The position numbers and the translations under genes were made by a program. A DNA stretch of 64,000 bases from Anomaloglossus baeobatrachus (taxonomy: Eukaryota; Chordata; Amphibia; Anura; Aromobatidae). The stretch is taken from the NCBI RefSeq assembly GCF_048569485.1, contig NC_134357.1, positions 62,476,693 to 62,540,692 of the forward strand, read 5' to 3'. Shown piece by piece: positions 46,840 to 56,779 of the stretch. The notes under the pieces were generated by a model. That model made no database searches. It saw only the letters and a program-made list of their open reading frames with translations, and was not told where the DNA came from. Each line of letters starts with the position of its first letter. Positions within the stretch are counted from its first letter, which is position 1.

Positions 46840-47615
46840 CTAGCTGTAGTGCCCAGCGTTGTCCGGGAAAGTAACTAAGTCTCTCTCTCACTCTCCCTTT
46901 CTCCAACTCTCCCTCTCTCTCTAAAGGCGGCGTTACACGGTACGATCTATCATGCGATTGCATGAGCGATCGCACCCGCCCCCATCGTTTGTGCGTCACG
47001 GGCAATTCGATACCCGTGGCGCACAAAGTCGTTAACCACCGTCACACGTACTTACCTCCCTAATGACGTCGCTGTGGGCAGCGAACATACTCTTTCTGAA
47101 GGGGGAGGGACATTCGGCGTCACAGCGACGTCACACAGCGGCTGCCCAATAGAAGCGGAGGGGCGGAGGTGAGCGGCCGTAACATCACGCCCACCTTTTT
47201 CCTTCCTCATTGCCGGCGGGACGCAGGTAAGCTGTGTTCGTTGTTCCCGGGGTGTCACACGTAGCGATGTGTGCTGCCTCGGGAACATTGAACAACCGGC
47301 GCGCAGAAGGAGGAACGACATTATGAAAATGAACAACGTGTCAACGAGCAACGATAAGGTGAGTATTTTTGCTCGTTCACAGTCGTTCGGTGGTGTCACA
47401 CGCTATGACATCTCTAACGATGCCGGATGTGCGTCACGAATTCAGTGACCTCGACGCAATATCGCTAGATATATCGTAGCGTGTGACGCCGGCTTTACTT
47501 CGACTCTCCTTCTCTCTCACTCTCCAACTCTTCCTCTCTCTCCCTTCCTCCCACTCTCCCTCTCTCCCACTTTCCCCTTCTCTCACTCTCCCACTTTCAC
47601 TCTCTGTCGCTGTAC
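46840..47615 (-). mobile_element. Helitron-like fragment, minus strand, split by a MITE
   Basis: On the minus strand the 3' end shows a hairpin (cccggacaacgctggg), then cactacagCTAG followed by T, the Helitron end rule. It resembles the end at 23598-23637. Next to it lies a pyrimidine-rich tract (ctctctcactctccc) that resumes after the MITE at 46925-47494, so the MITE inserted into it. The 5' end was not found. Confidence 0.6.
46925..47494. mobile_element. Harbinger-like MITE, copy 3 (570 bp)
   Basis: The ends are AGGCGGCGTTACACGGTACG and the inverse of cgtgtgacgccggct. The flanks are TAA (46922-46924) and TTA (47495-47497), one mismatch from a perfect 3-bp duplication. The interior shares gtgcgtcacgggca, tcacagcgacgtcac and atagaagcggaggggcgga with the other copies. 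It is non-coding. Confidence 0.7.
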
Positions 47616-49119
47616 CACTCTCCATTGCCAGAGCAGAATGGCAGGGAAGGAACTGTTCTGTCAACATTATGTCACAGGAAAATCACCGGCAGAAGGGGTC
47701 TGTAATCGCTTTTATTGGGAAGAGATCACAGCAGGGTGCAACAGGTATATAGTTAGCAGCTACCTGCTTGTAAGTTTTAGCTCCATGTGTGAAAAAAATG
47801 GAAGTCCCAGATAACCCCTTTAACTTTACATTATATGGTGAGAATAATGATCTCCCGAGAAGTCCAGCTACATAACATTAACAGTAACTAATTTGCACCA
47901 TGATGCTGCTATCACAGAATGAAAGCTGCATCTAAGTAGTTTCGTAGCAGAGATGGAACCTAGCTTTCATAGAGTAGATCATAGAGGATGTCAAAAGAAG
48001 GCGACCCCACTATGATGTCTATATGCGCAGATAAGTTGTATAGGCAGGAGTTGTTTTATTGGGACAGCCAAGTTAACAAAGCTGGGTGCCCCAACTCTGG
48101 TCCTTATCTCCAAGCCAAAGTTTATGCTCTGAAGGGGAAGACACCACCGCTATTTCACATCGTGTTAGTAATGTCAAGCTGTGACTGCAGGATAGCGAGG
48201 GACAAGAGGCTACTATGATGTCCCTTACATTAGAGAACCTAAGGCTATCCCTCGCCTGCTGATTACCTCTGATGGTGAAGATGCCGGAGTCCCATGCCTT
48301 ACTATACTCCTGGGTAAAGCTGATCTGTTCCCCCTTTCCCCCAGGGAAGGTGGGGCAGGAGTGAGATGGAAACACTGATTATAAAGACAGGTATAACAGA
48401 AACTCAGTCACACTGCACTCTCACAGGAATAAACAGTAAGAAACTAAAGGGAAAAACAAGAGAAGTAAGGCAGCAAAAAAAGAAAACGACAACAAGGGTT
48501 AACACCACAACTGCACACAACAATAATTTCACAACCACCACTCCTGGCAAGGTATAGTCAAGCTATAGCTTTCATCATAGGAATAGTGCAGCTAGAATAT
48601 ATAGTGTAAAAGAGCGAATGTGACTGGCTTTCCCATAGCATGTGACCAAGGAGACTAGCAAGCAGTCCAAAAGAGATTAACTCTTGCTACCCCCCCATGA
48701 AGTACAAGTCTGTAAGTTGACTCCCAAGTCTGCCTATTCTAATCACAGATATCAGAGAAGTTAGAAAGCAGGCTGCAGGAATCTGAAGTCTCCCCAGATC
48801 CCGCCGCCGCCATGACAGTTGGCAATGCCTGCAAAAATCTCCTTATGACAAGTAAATTATGTAGTTGATGAAGTCTGTGACACAAATGACTGAGCTTTAA
48901 AGAGAAAGTCTTAATAGTAAAATGCATTTATTACACAAACACATCTAGGCACCATTGGCCACAGCTTAGGGTGCACTGAACAGATCACCATTTGCGTTTC
49001 TTGCTTCTTCAACAACTCATGAGTAAGCACGGATATAAGGGTGAAAGCACACGGGGCAGCATGGCCGATAATACACCCTCCTGTGGTGGCCAATGGCCAC
49101 ATGATTTTGCTTCAGGGCC
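47616..49119. other. Unassigned DNA with MITE debris
   Basis: The stretch 47740-47825 (agttagcagctacctgc...gtcccagataacccctttaa) is one end of the MITE family at 58798-62831. The rest, including frames at 47988-48218 and 48366-48557, shows no domain or exon. Confidence 0.4.
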
Positions 49120-49126
49120 ATGTTGA

Positions 49127-50752
49127 AATCAAAAATATATAACCCTTAAAAGACTCTTTTATTAATAATATTTAAAATCCACAAACCCTTGTGCAAAATG
49201 TGTAGGAAAAAGAAAGGGAGGAAGGTAAAGTTCTTACCCTATTTGATACCCCTCCCTCCTGTCCACTACCTACCGCGGGGGTTGGCACCCTAAATATACG
49301 AAAATGGCGCCCCCACTCAGCGGTGGCTAGCCCTAAAAAATCCCTAGATAGACCCTCAATATAGTCATGAAAAATAGATAAAGTGGAGGGTTATGGGAGG
49401 GCACATTCAAACTTAGTGGACAGAAATACTAGGACACATATACCCGGCCGATAGGCCTTGACTATTTCATGGAATTCCGATGTACCCTGGAATGATACTT
49501 GATCAGATATAACCTAATAATATAGATAGTATTCTCAGGGACCCGGAGTAACCAAATCAACTCACTATGCAGAGAGAGTACTCCAATAGAAAATGATATG
49601 CATACTAGACTAAGTGCATAAAGCAGTGCAGAGTGCAATATGATGTATAGGACTCAGACATACACAAGCTCCTGGGGCTGTCTGCTTCCTCCAGACAGAC
49701 GGCTTATATGCCCCAGGAAGCCGGTTTAGGTGTCATTGCATTTGCACATACAGATTGCATATCAATAAGCAACCAGGTGGAACCACCCGGGTTAGTGCAT
49801 AAAGAGATAGTCAGGCACTTAGCTCATTGGGGGTCATGTGATTGTCCCAGAAATGCCCTGGAGTCGCCTCGACGCGTTTCTCCGGCCACGGATCTTCAGG
49901 AGGCTCGATATATAACTTGCCAATCGTTAACAGGACGGCATGATGTCTGGATAAAAGGGGAGACCTGATAGACTGAGGTCTCCTTTTGGCTTTTGCCAAG
50001 AGTGAACCGCCCCCACCTCCAGCCAATCCGTCCACCCCGCTCCCTCACCCACAGGCACACCCCCCCCCCACCTCCCTCCCTCCCCTCCCTCCCTCCACGT
50101 CCAACCACCATCCCCCTCCGTATGATGAAAAGGTAAAGTTCCCATTCAGATGTACTCACTCTATTCCTATGTCTATGATGGCTTTGATGGAACTAAGTCT
50201 CAGCATGCAATCGAGTGTTAATACACTCGTCAGATCTGCATACCCAGGTCGTATGCGAAGTCAGGGAACGCCCCCCTAATGCGTTCCACCATCGGACGCC
50301 GCTTGCGTTCCACACCCGCATCACGGGGCGGAACCGGAAGTGGCGTCACTCGGCGAAACCGGAAGTGGCGTCTTGCAGGCATTCACGGCCAATTGGAGAT
50401 CAGGACGGCCGTGCAAACAATGCGAAGACAGGGGGAACGCCTCAGCCATTCACCCAATGTGACGTCACCTGCTGTTATTATCAGAGAAAGCAGGGAATAC
50501 AGAATCGTCACATCTCTAGACCAATGCGTACCCTGCACAGTATTAGCAAGTCGGGATGACCCAGATTACCTATCCGGGGTGTGCTTTGATCATGGTACTC
50601 TCAGTGGAGGGACAGTCCTCATCATAATAGCATTTGTACACTGACCGATTGTTATCAGTGTAGGTGAGCACGGGGATTCTCATGAGGAGATAAAACCCCC
50701 TATTTGAAAGGAGATAGTCTCCTTTGGATTGTGAGAGATCGGGAGGGGGGGG
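49127..50752 (-). repeat. PLE terminal repeat (3' copy)
   Basis: It begins aatcaaaaatatataaccc and ends gatcgggagggggggg on the plus strand, and is nearly identical to 54259-55887. Short open frames in it are shadows. It holds ETS-like ccggaagtggcgtc twice (50335-50375), a CRE-like tgacgtca near 50460, and a hammerhead. Confidence 0.93.
49866..49906 (-). ncRNA. Hammerhead ribozyme in the 3' pLTR
   Basis: On the minus strand, in order: stem I strand GCCTC, core CTGAAGA, stem II TCCG/CGGA with loop TGGC, GAAA, a two-base-pair stem III within acgcgt, GTC as cleavage triplet, and GAGGC closing stem I. All conserved core bases fit a type I hammerhead with the very short stem III known from PLEs. 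Cutting would fall between 49871 and 49870. Confidence 0.8.
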
Positions 50753-51005
50753 AGGGGGGGGGAGGGGGAAGAAAGAGGGGGGACAGAGGGAGGACAATAG
50801 GGGAGGGGAGGGGGGGTGCGGGGGGGGCTTGGGCGCCCATGTAAAGCGAGGAGCAGGTATGTGGGACGGGGGAGTGAGGTTGGTCACCCCTGACACAGAT
50901 TATTATTGATGCCACATGTTCCTTGTGGCATGAATTAAAACATTACCTCCCTATTACGGGATTCAGACCAGCAGACCACAGGGAGCCCTAACACAAACCC
51001 AGGCT
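50753..51005 (-). other. PLE 3' untranslated spacer, G-rich on the plus strand
   Basis: The spacer lies between the ORF2 stop and the 3' pLTR. The part 50741-50830 is an almost pure G run on the plus strand with scattered A, giving strong G-quadruplex potential. It is C-rich in the element's sense strand. Confidence 0.7.
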
Positions 51006-53567
51006 TCAAAGAAAGCAGGCATATGAAATCTGCTCATTCAAACCCCCAGGGTGTACAGACTCCATTCTAAAAATCCATTCGCATTCTTTTCTTAGAAGGG
51101 CCTTGTCGTGATCACCACCTCTGGGATTCTTATTGACCACCTCAAGGACCTGAAACGTAACCTCTTGTATGTTACCCCCATGATGAAAATTCATGTGCCT
51201 CCCCAAGGGGGTGTCGCGTTTGTTGCGTATGTCACCGAGATGTTCTCCCACCCTCCTACGCAGCTCCCTTTTTGTCTTGCCTATATAGTTCAAAGGACAT
51301 GAACAGGTGGCCACATATATTACTCCCGTCGTCTTGCAGTTAGCAAAGGACCTTAGGAAGAATTGTTTTCCATTCTTGGCACTCCTCACGTATTTCGCAG
51401 GTTTCATTGAATTACAGTATGAGCAATCTCCGCACCTGAAAAAGCCGCATATGCCCCTGTCCAACCACGTACCGGGGGGCTTAGGTCTGATGTAACAACT
51501 ATGGACCAATCTGTCCCTAAGAGACCTACCCTTCCTGTACGTGATGCTTGGTTTCTCTGAAATCATCTGCTTCAAATCGGGGTCCAGAATCAAGATGTCC
51601 CAGTGTTTTTTAAGGACACTGCGGACTCTTTCATTTTGACAGTCAAATGTGCCGATCAACCTGGTGATGTCATCCTCCTCTTTTCTCTTACTTCCACATC
51701 CATGTAGAAGTGCCATCCTGTCCTGTTTCTCTGCATAGACTCTGGCACAGTGTAGTACCTTAGGGGGGTAACCTCTGTCTACAAAACGTCTAGTCATATC
51801 TTTGGCTTGGGACTGGAAGGTTTCCATAGTGGAGCAATTCCGCCTCAGCCGAAGGTATTGACCCTTAGGGATACCATTCCTTAATGGGAATGGATGATGG
51901 CTGTCCCATCTCAGAATGCTATTAGTAGCCGTGGGCTTGCGGTAGGTGCTGGTGGAGAGGATGCCACTAGGCTCCTTTTTGATAATTACATCTAAGAATG
52001 GCAACTCCTTCGTATTCACCTCATGCGTGAAATGAAGGTTCAGTTCATTTTTATTAAGTGACTCTACGAACCTCGTGAACAGAGTGCTGGAACCTGACCA
52101 AAGGACAAGGATGTCGTCTATATATCTTGACCATAGCAAGATATGTGACTGCCACCAGTGGTCCCCATCCATAAAGACGACGGTTTCTTCCCACCAGCCC
52201 AGGAAGAGGTTTGCATACGAGGGAGCACAAGGGCTCCCCATAGCAGTCCCCCTGAGCTGGTGGAAGTACTTACCGTCGAATTTAAAGAGGTTGTGATGTA
52301 ATACAAAATTCAGTAGTTCCAGCAAAAATTGATTATGTTCCCTATGTTCCCTGGTTCGTGTGTTAAGATAGTACTCGGTCGCCTTCAAGCCTAACGCATG
52401 GGGTATGTTACTGTAGAGGGCCTCTACATCAATAGAAGCCAATATGACATCCTCCCCAACCGTAATGCCATCCAGCCTACCCAAAAGGTCGGCTGTGTCG
52501 CGTGTGTACGACGGAAGCGAGGTGACAAAGGGACGTAAAATTTCGTCGATATAAATACCGCTGTTTTGGGTATACGAGTTCACTCCCGAAATGATAGGTC
52601 GGCCCTTAAGCACCTCCAGCCCTTTGTGGACCTTGGGTAAGGTATAGAAAGTCGGCATAACCGGGCAATTAGGTTTCAAAAAATCAAATTCACTGTTAGT
52701 TAATAGACCAATCCCTCTTGCCTCCTCTAATATCAAGAGCAAAGATGTCATATACCCATTTAGAGGATTGGAGGAGAGCACCTCATAGGTGTGTCTGTCT
52801 CTAAGGATACGATGGCACATCTCTAGGTATCTTTCATGACTTAGAATCACGAGATTACCGCCTTTATCCGAAGGCTTTATTATTACATTCTCATTTTTCT
52901 CAAGATCCTGCAGTGCTGAAAATTCATCGTCAGTGAGATTACGATCTAAGCCATCGTTTCTACGGGGAATCTTTTTAAGGTCCCTTTCCACAAGGTTAAG
53001 AAAAAGATCTATATTGGTAGTGTCGCCTTGTGGAGGCATTCTCGTACTCTTGGCCTTAAGCCCAGTGAAAGGGCCACAACCGGTATTCTGATCAGAATCC
53101 TGTTCCTGCAGGAGTCCTAGGAGTGACCGATATCCCTCTATATCCTCTTCGGTCAGTCCCAGCCTCCTACAACTCTCCCTGTCATTGTTGAGAAAGAATT
53201 TTCTCCATTTTAGTTTCCTTCCGAAGAGTTGTAAGTCTTTAACCCAATGGAAACAATTATAGTCGTTCGTAGGCACGAATGACAGCCCTTTTCTCAAAAT
53301 CCTGTTCTGTTTCTCATTAGGTGTAAAGTCGGATAGATTAATAATCTGACTCCTGTTTAGCCCTCCACTTTGCGTCTGCTCTGTATTTAGTTCACCCGGT
53401 TCCTCAATTGGTATCCCCGGGATACCCCCTGCTCTAAAAAAGATGGTGCCTTTATCCCACCGGATGTTGCAGAGGTAGATGCATGCGAGAATCCTGATTC
53501 CTGCCCATAAGATCGTGTGTTTATAGGGTCCCTTGTGGGGTAGGTGTTCCTCCCTCCTCGCCTCCAT
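51006..53567 (-). CDS. PLE ORF2: reverse transcriptase with C-terminal GIY-YIG endonuclease
   Basis: There are 853 codons from ATG 53567. Residues 80-110 (LSDFTPNEKQ, KGLSFVPT) and 229-242 (IIKPSDKGGNLVIL) are the conserved PLE N-terminal blocks. RT motifs follow: GRPIISG (322-328), IDVEALYSNIP (379-389), GTAMGSPCAPSYANL (440-454), YIDDILVLW (482-490) with the catalytic DD, ELPFLDV (521-527) and TYRKPTATNS (541-550). A cysteine cluster (CGFFRCGDCSYC, 707-718) precedes the GIY-YIG nuclease: GVIY (748-751), YIGKT (761-765), R769-R772 and the late E830 and N844. This enzyme copies the element RNA at a nicked target. The first 60 or so residues overlap ORF1 in the -1 frame, so how translation reaches ORF2 is not shown. 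No capsid or integrase is present. A Neptune-like clade is possible but not tested. Confidence 0.93.
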   Translation of the reverse strand: MEARREEHLPHKGPYKHTILWAGIRILACIYLCNIRWDKGTIFFRAGGIPGIPIEEPGELNTEQTQSGGLNRSQIINLSDFTPNEKQNRILRKGLSFVPTNDYNCFHWVKDLQLFGRKLKWRKFFLNNDRESCRRLGLTEEDIEGYRSLLGLLQEQDSDQNTGCGPFTGLKAKSTRMPPQGDTTNIDLFLNLVERDLKKIPRRNDGLDRNLTDDEFSALQDLEKNENVIIKPSDKGGNLVILSHERYLEMCHRILRDRHTYEVLSSNPLNGYMTSLLLILEEARGIGLLTNSEFDFLKPNCPVMPTFYTLPKVHKGLEVLKGRPIISGVNSYTQNSGIYIDEILRPFVTSLPSYTRDTADLLGRLDGITVGEDVILASIDVEALYSNIPHALGLKATEYYLNTRTREHREHNQFLLELLNFVLHHNLFKFDGKYFHQLRGTAMGSPCAPSYANLFLGWWEETVVFMDGDHWWQSHILLWSRYIDDILVLWSGSSTLFTRFVESLNKNELNLHFTHEVNTKELPFLDVIIKKEPSGILSTSTYRKPTATNSILRWDSHHPFPLRNGIPKGQYLRLRRNCSTMETFQSQAKDMTRRFVDRGYPPKVLHCARVYAEKQDRMALLHGCGSKRKEEDDITRLIGTFDCQNERVRSVLKKHWDILILDPDLKQMISEKPSITYRKGRSLRDRLVHSCYIRPKPPGTWLDRGICGFFRCGDCSYCNSMKPAKYVRSAKNGKQFFLRSFANCKTTGVIYVATCSCPLNYIGKTKRELRRRVGEHLGDIRNKRDTPLGRHMNFHHGGNIQEVTFQVLEVVNKNPRGGDHDKALLRKECEWIFRMESVHPGGLNEQISYACFL

Positions 53568-54223
53568 CTCTTATTTTGTCGCTTACCTCTGCTGCTAAAC
53601 CAAGTCTCCCCCGCTACCCTTTCAGTATCTGAGATCTCCTGATCAGAGGAGGAGATGTCTGTATCTCTCTGGGCTGGGTTAACAAAGTTGTAGGCTTGGT
53701 TCGTAGCAAACTCCCTAAGATCTCTTTGGAATTGTAGGTGTTTCCTCTCCTTAATGTATCCCTGATACTTCTCTACAGAGACCTGCAGGGCACTCTCTCT
53801 TTTGTTAAACTCAGGATCTGATTTAAACTTAAGGATACCCTCAATGTCCAAATTTAGTTTCGTGGTGGCCTGTTCCAACAGTGTCTTCTCTTCTTGTACC
53901 AATAAGGTCATAAACCTGAGAGAAGACTCTATGGATTCTTTCTGCCAAGCCTCCAGGAGTTTTGAATTTGAGGTGCGGGGAGATGGGCGGAGATTGATTC
54001 TTAGACCCTTAGGGACAATTCTGTTTTTGAGGTAGTTTTCAAGAGCCTTAATCTCCCACCAGGATTTCGTATACTCCTTATAAGCTGAATAAAGATCACT
54101 AAATTTCGTTTTCAGGGAGGTGATCCCTGTCCCACCATCTGGGATTTCCCTTGTGCAAAATGCCTGGTTCGCGTCTTCGACCCAGGAGTTAGTGTCAATA
54201 GGACCTGTTAGAAAGCTGGCCAT
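53387..54223 (-). CDS. PLE ORF1, function unknown
   Basis: There are 278 codons from ATG 54223 (an upstream TTG at 54229 is less likely). No known domain is recognised. Residues about 35-175 are charged and probably helical (KEYTKSWWEIKALENYL; VQEEKTLLEQATTKLNLD), which suggests a coiled coil. Residues about 212-227 are strongly basic (RGKRQNKRWRRGGRN), suggesting nucleic-acid binding, followed by a flexible tail. It starts about 35 bp after the 5' pLTR and overlaps ORF2 by about 180 bp. Comparable upstream frames are known in some PLEs. A role in binding element RNA is an inference. Confidence 0.8.
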   Translation of the reverse strand: MASFLTGPIDTNSWVEDANQAFCTREIPDGGTGITSLKTKFSDLYSAYKEYTKSWWEIKALENYLKNRIVPKGLRINLRPSPRTSNSKLLEAWQKESIESSLRFMTLLVQEEKTLLEQATTKLNLDIEGILKFKSDPEFNKRESALQVSVEKYQGYIKERKHLQFQRDLREFATNQAYNFVNPAQRDTDISSSDQEISDTERVAGETWFSSRGKRQNKRWRRGGRNTYPTRDPINTRSYGQESGFSHASTSATSGGIKAPSFLEQGVSRGYQLRNRVN

Positions 54224-54258
54224 AATCAATATGCTTTATGAAGAAGGGGAAGTGTCAC

Positions 54259-55887
54259 AATCAAAAATATATATAACCCTTAAAAGACTCTTTTATTAAT
54301 AATATTTAAAATCCACAAACCCTTGTGCAAAATGTGTAGGAAAAAGAAAGGGAGGAAGGTAAAGTTCTTACCCTATTTGATACCCCTCCCTCCTGTCCAC
54401 TACCTACCGCGGGGGTTGGCACCCTAAATATACGAAAATGGCGCCCCCACTCAGCGGTGGCTAGCCCTAAAAAATCCCTAGATAGACCCTCAATATAGTC
54501 ATGAAAAATAGATAAAGTGGAGGGTTATGGGAGGGCACATTCAAACTTAGTGGACAGAAATACTAGGACACATATACCCGGCCGATAGGCCTTGACTATT
54601 TCATGGAATTCCGATGTACCCTGGAATGATACTTGATCAGATATAACCTAATAATATAGATAGTATTCTCAGGGACCCGGAGTAACCAAATCAACTCACT
54701 ATGCAGAGAGAGTACTCCAATAGAAAATGATATGCATACTAGACTAAGTGCATAAAGCAGTGCAGAGTGCAATATGATGTATAGGACTCAGACATACACA
54801 AGCTCCTGGGGCTGTCTGCTTCCTCCAGACAGACGGCTTATATGCCCCAGGAAGCCGGTTTAGGTGTCATTGCATTTGCACATACAGATTGCATATCAAT
54901 AAGCAACCAGGTGGAACCACCCGGGTTAGTGCATAAAGAGATAGTCAGGCACTTAGCTCATTGGGGGTCATGTGATTGTCCCAGAAATGCCCTGGAGTCG
55001 CCTCGACGCGTTTCTCCGGCCACGGATCTTCAGGAGGCTCGATATATAACTTGCCAATCGTTAACAGGACGGCATGTTGTCTGGATAAAAGGGGAGACCT
55101 GATAGACTGAGGTCTCCTTTTGGCTTTTGCCAAGAGTGAACCGCCCCCACCTCCAGCCAATCCGTCCACCCCGCTCCCTCACCCACAGGCACACCCCCCC
55201 CCCCACCTCCCTCCCTCCCCTCCCTCCCTCCACGTCCAACCACCATCCCCCTCCGTATGATGAAAAGGTAAAGTTCCCATTCAGATGTACTCACTCTATT
55301 CCTATGTCTATGATGGCTTTGATGGAACTAAGTCTCAGCATGCAATCGAGTGTTAATACACTCGTCAGATCTGCATACCCAGGTCGTATGCGAAGTCAGG
55401 GAACGCCCCCCTAATGCGTTCCACCATCGGACGCCGCTTGCGTTCCACACCCGCATCACGGGGCGGAACCGGAAGTGGCGTCACTCGGCGAAACCGGAAG
55501 TGGCGTCTTGCAGGCATTCACGGCCAATTGGAGATCAGGACGGCCGTGCAAACAATGCGAAGACAGGGGGAACGCCTCAGCTATTCACCCAATGTGACGT
55601 CACCTGCTGTTATTATCAGAGAAAGCAGGGAATACAGAATCGTCACATCTCTAGACCAATGCGTACCCTGCACAGTATTAGCAAGTCGGGATGACCCAGA
55701 TTACCTATCCGGGGTGTGCTTTGATCATGGTACTCTCAGTGGAGGGACAGTCCTCATCATAATAGCATTTGTACACTGACCGATTGTTATCAGTGTAGGT
55801 GAGCACGGGGATTCTCATGAGGAGATAAAACCCCCTATTTGAAAGGAGATAGTCTCCTTTGGATTGTGAGAGATCGGGAGGGGGGGG
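54259..55887 (-). repeat. PLE terminal repeat (5' copy, promoter side)
   Basis: It is nearly identical to 49127-50752; by eye the copies differ by one extra TA pair, one C in a C run and two substitutions. It carries ETS-like and CRE-like sites (about 55470-55600), consistent with the internal promoter expected of a PLE repeat. Confidence 0.93.
55000..55040 (-). ncRNA. Hammerhead ribozyme in the 5' pLTR
   Basis: It is identical to the copy at 49866-49906, 5,134 bp away. Two ribozymes in direct orientation would release a unit-length RNA of that size from one transcript. Confidence 0.8.
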
Positions 55888-55900
55888 ATGTTGACATGAG

Positions 55901-56779
55901 CAGTGTTGAGTGAGTAGTTAACTATTCGTACTCGCTATGCTGTTAGCGAGTACTGTCCGCTACTCGAATATTTGTCACGAGTAGCGGGTGCAATGTAAGT
56001 CAATGGGAAATACTCGCTAAGTAGTGAGTAACCCAAAAGCCGTACTATTCGCTACTCGCACGAAAAGTACGGTTTTCGGGTGACTCGCTACTTAGCGAGT
56101 ATTTCCCATTGACTTAAGGCCGCTTTACAGGCTGCGACATCGCTCAAGCGATCTCGTTGGGGTCACGGAATTTGTGACGCACATCCGGTCGCTTTAGTGA
56201 TGCCGTTGTGTGTGACACCTATGAGCGATTTTGCATTGTTGCAAAAACGTGCAAAATCGCTCATCGTCCATTCTCTAATATTGTTGCTGTAGCAGTAACG
56301 AAGTTGTTCCTCGTTCCTGCGGCAGCACACATCGGTACGTGTGACACCGCAGGAACGAGGAACCTCTCCTTACCTGTCTCCCGACTGCAATGTGGAAGGA
56401 AGAAGGTGGGCGGGATGTTCATCCTGCTCATCTCCGCCCCTCCGCTTCTATTGGGCGGCGGTTCAGTGACGCAGCTGTGACGTCACTGTGACGCTGAACA
56501 ACCGCCCCCTTAGAAAGGAGGCGTTTTGCCGGTCACAGCGACGTCACAGGGCAGGTAAGTAGTGTGACGGGTCTAGGCAATGTGCGCCACGGGCAGCGAT
56601 TTGCCCATATCGCACAACGGATAGGGGCGGCTACCCACGCTAGCGATATCGGTACCGATATCGCAGCGTGTAAAGTGGCCTTTACATTGCGCCCGCTACT
56701 CGTAATGAATATGCAAGGAGCTGACAGTACTCGCTAAAAGCATAGCAAGTACGAATAGTTAACTACTCACTCAACACTA
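55901..56779. mobile_element. hAT-like MITE, split by a Harbinger-like MITE
   Basis: The left end CAGTGTTGAGTGAGTAGTTA is mirrored on the right by taactactcactcaacacta. The end (AGTGTTGAGTGAGTA) differs at two places from that of the hAT at 29698-35619 (AGTGATGAGCGAGTA), so they may be related. Without the inner insertion it would be about 314 bp. The expected 8-bp duplication is not seen. Confidence 0.6.
56117..56681. mobile_element. Harbinger-like MITE, copy 4 (565 bp), with proven insertion site
   Basis: The ends are AGGCCGCTTTACAGGCTGCG and the inverse of cgtgtaaagtggcct. TTA is doubled at 56114-56116 and 56682-56684. The host MITE's own mirror arm (gcaatgtaagtcaatggg at about 55990) shows the empty site as cccattgacttacattgc, confirming a TTA duplication. 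Confidence 0.85.

Larger units (their letters stand above)
49127..55887 (-). mobile_element. Penelope-like retroelement (PLE), complete, about 6.8 kb
   Basis: Two direct repeats of about 1.63 kb (pLTRs) bracket two open frames on the minus strand. The flanks carry ATGTTGA at 49120-49126 and 55888-55894, a 7-bp target duplication. The order in the direction of transcription is pLTR (54259-55887), ORF1, overlapping ORF2 with reverse transcriptase and GIY-YIG endonuclease, a C-rich 3' region (50753-51005), then pLTR (49127-50752). The repeats differ at about four places by eye, so it is young. The element looks whole, with no break seen in either frame. Confidence 0.9.

Noticed and set aside
46573-47026. 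Frames rich in YIYIYI and YVCMYVCM
   Set aside because: They are translations of TA and CATA microsatellites.
50195-50260. Possible hammerhead at the cgagtgttaatacactcg hairpin of the PLE repeat
   Set aside because: The minus strand has CTGACGA before a hairpin, but no GAAA and no partner for stem I. It is a plain hairpin.
50215-50644. Frames inside the PLE repeats (repeated at 55350-55779)
   Set aside because: They lie on the strand opposite to the element's genes, occur identically in both repeats, and have no domain; shadows.
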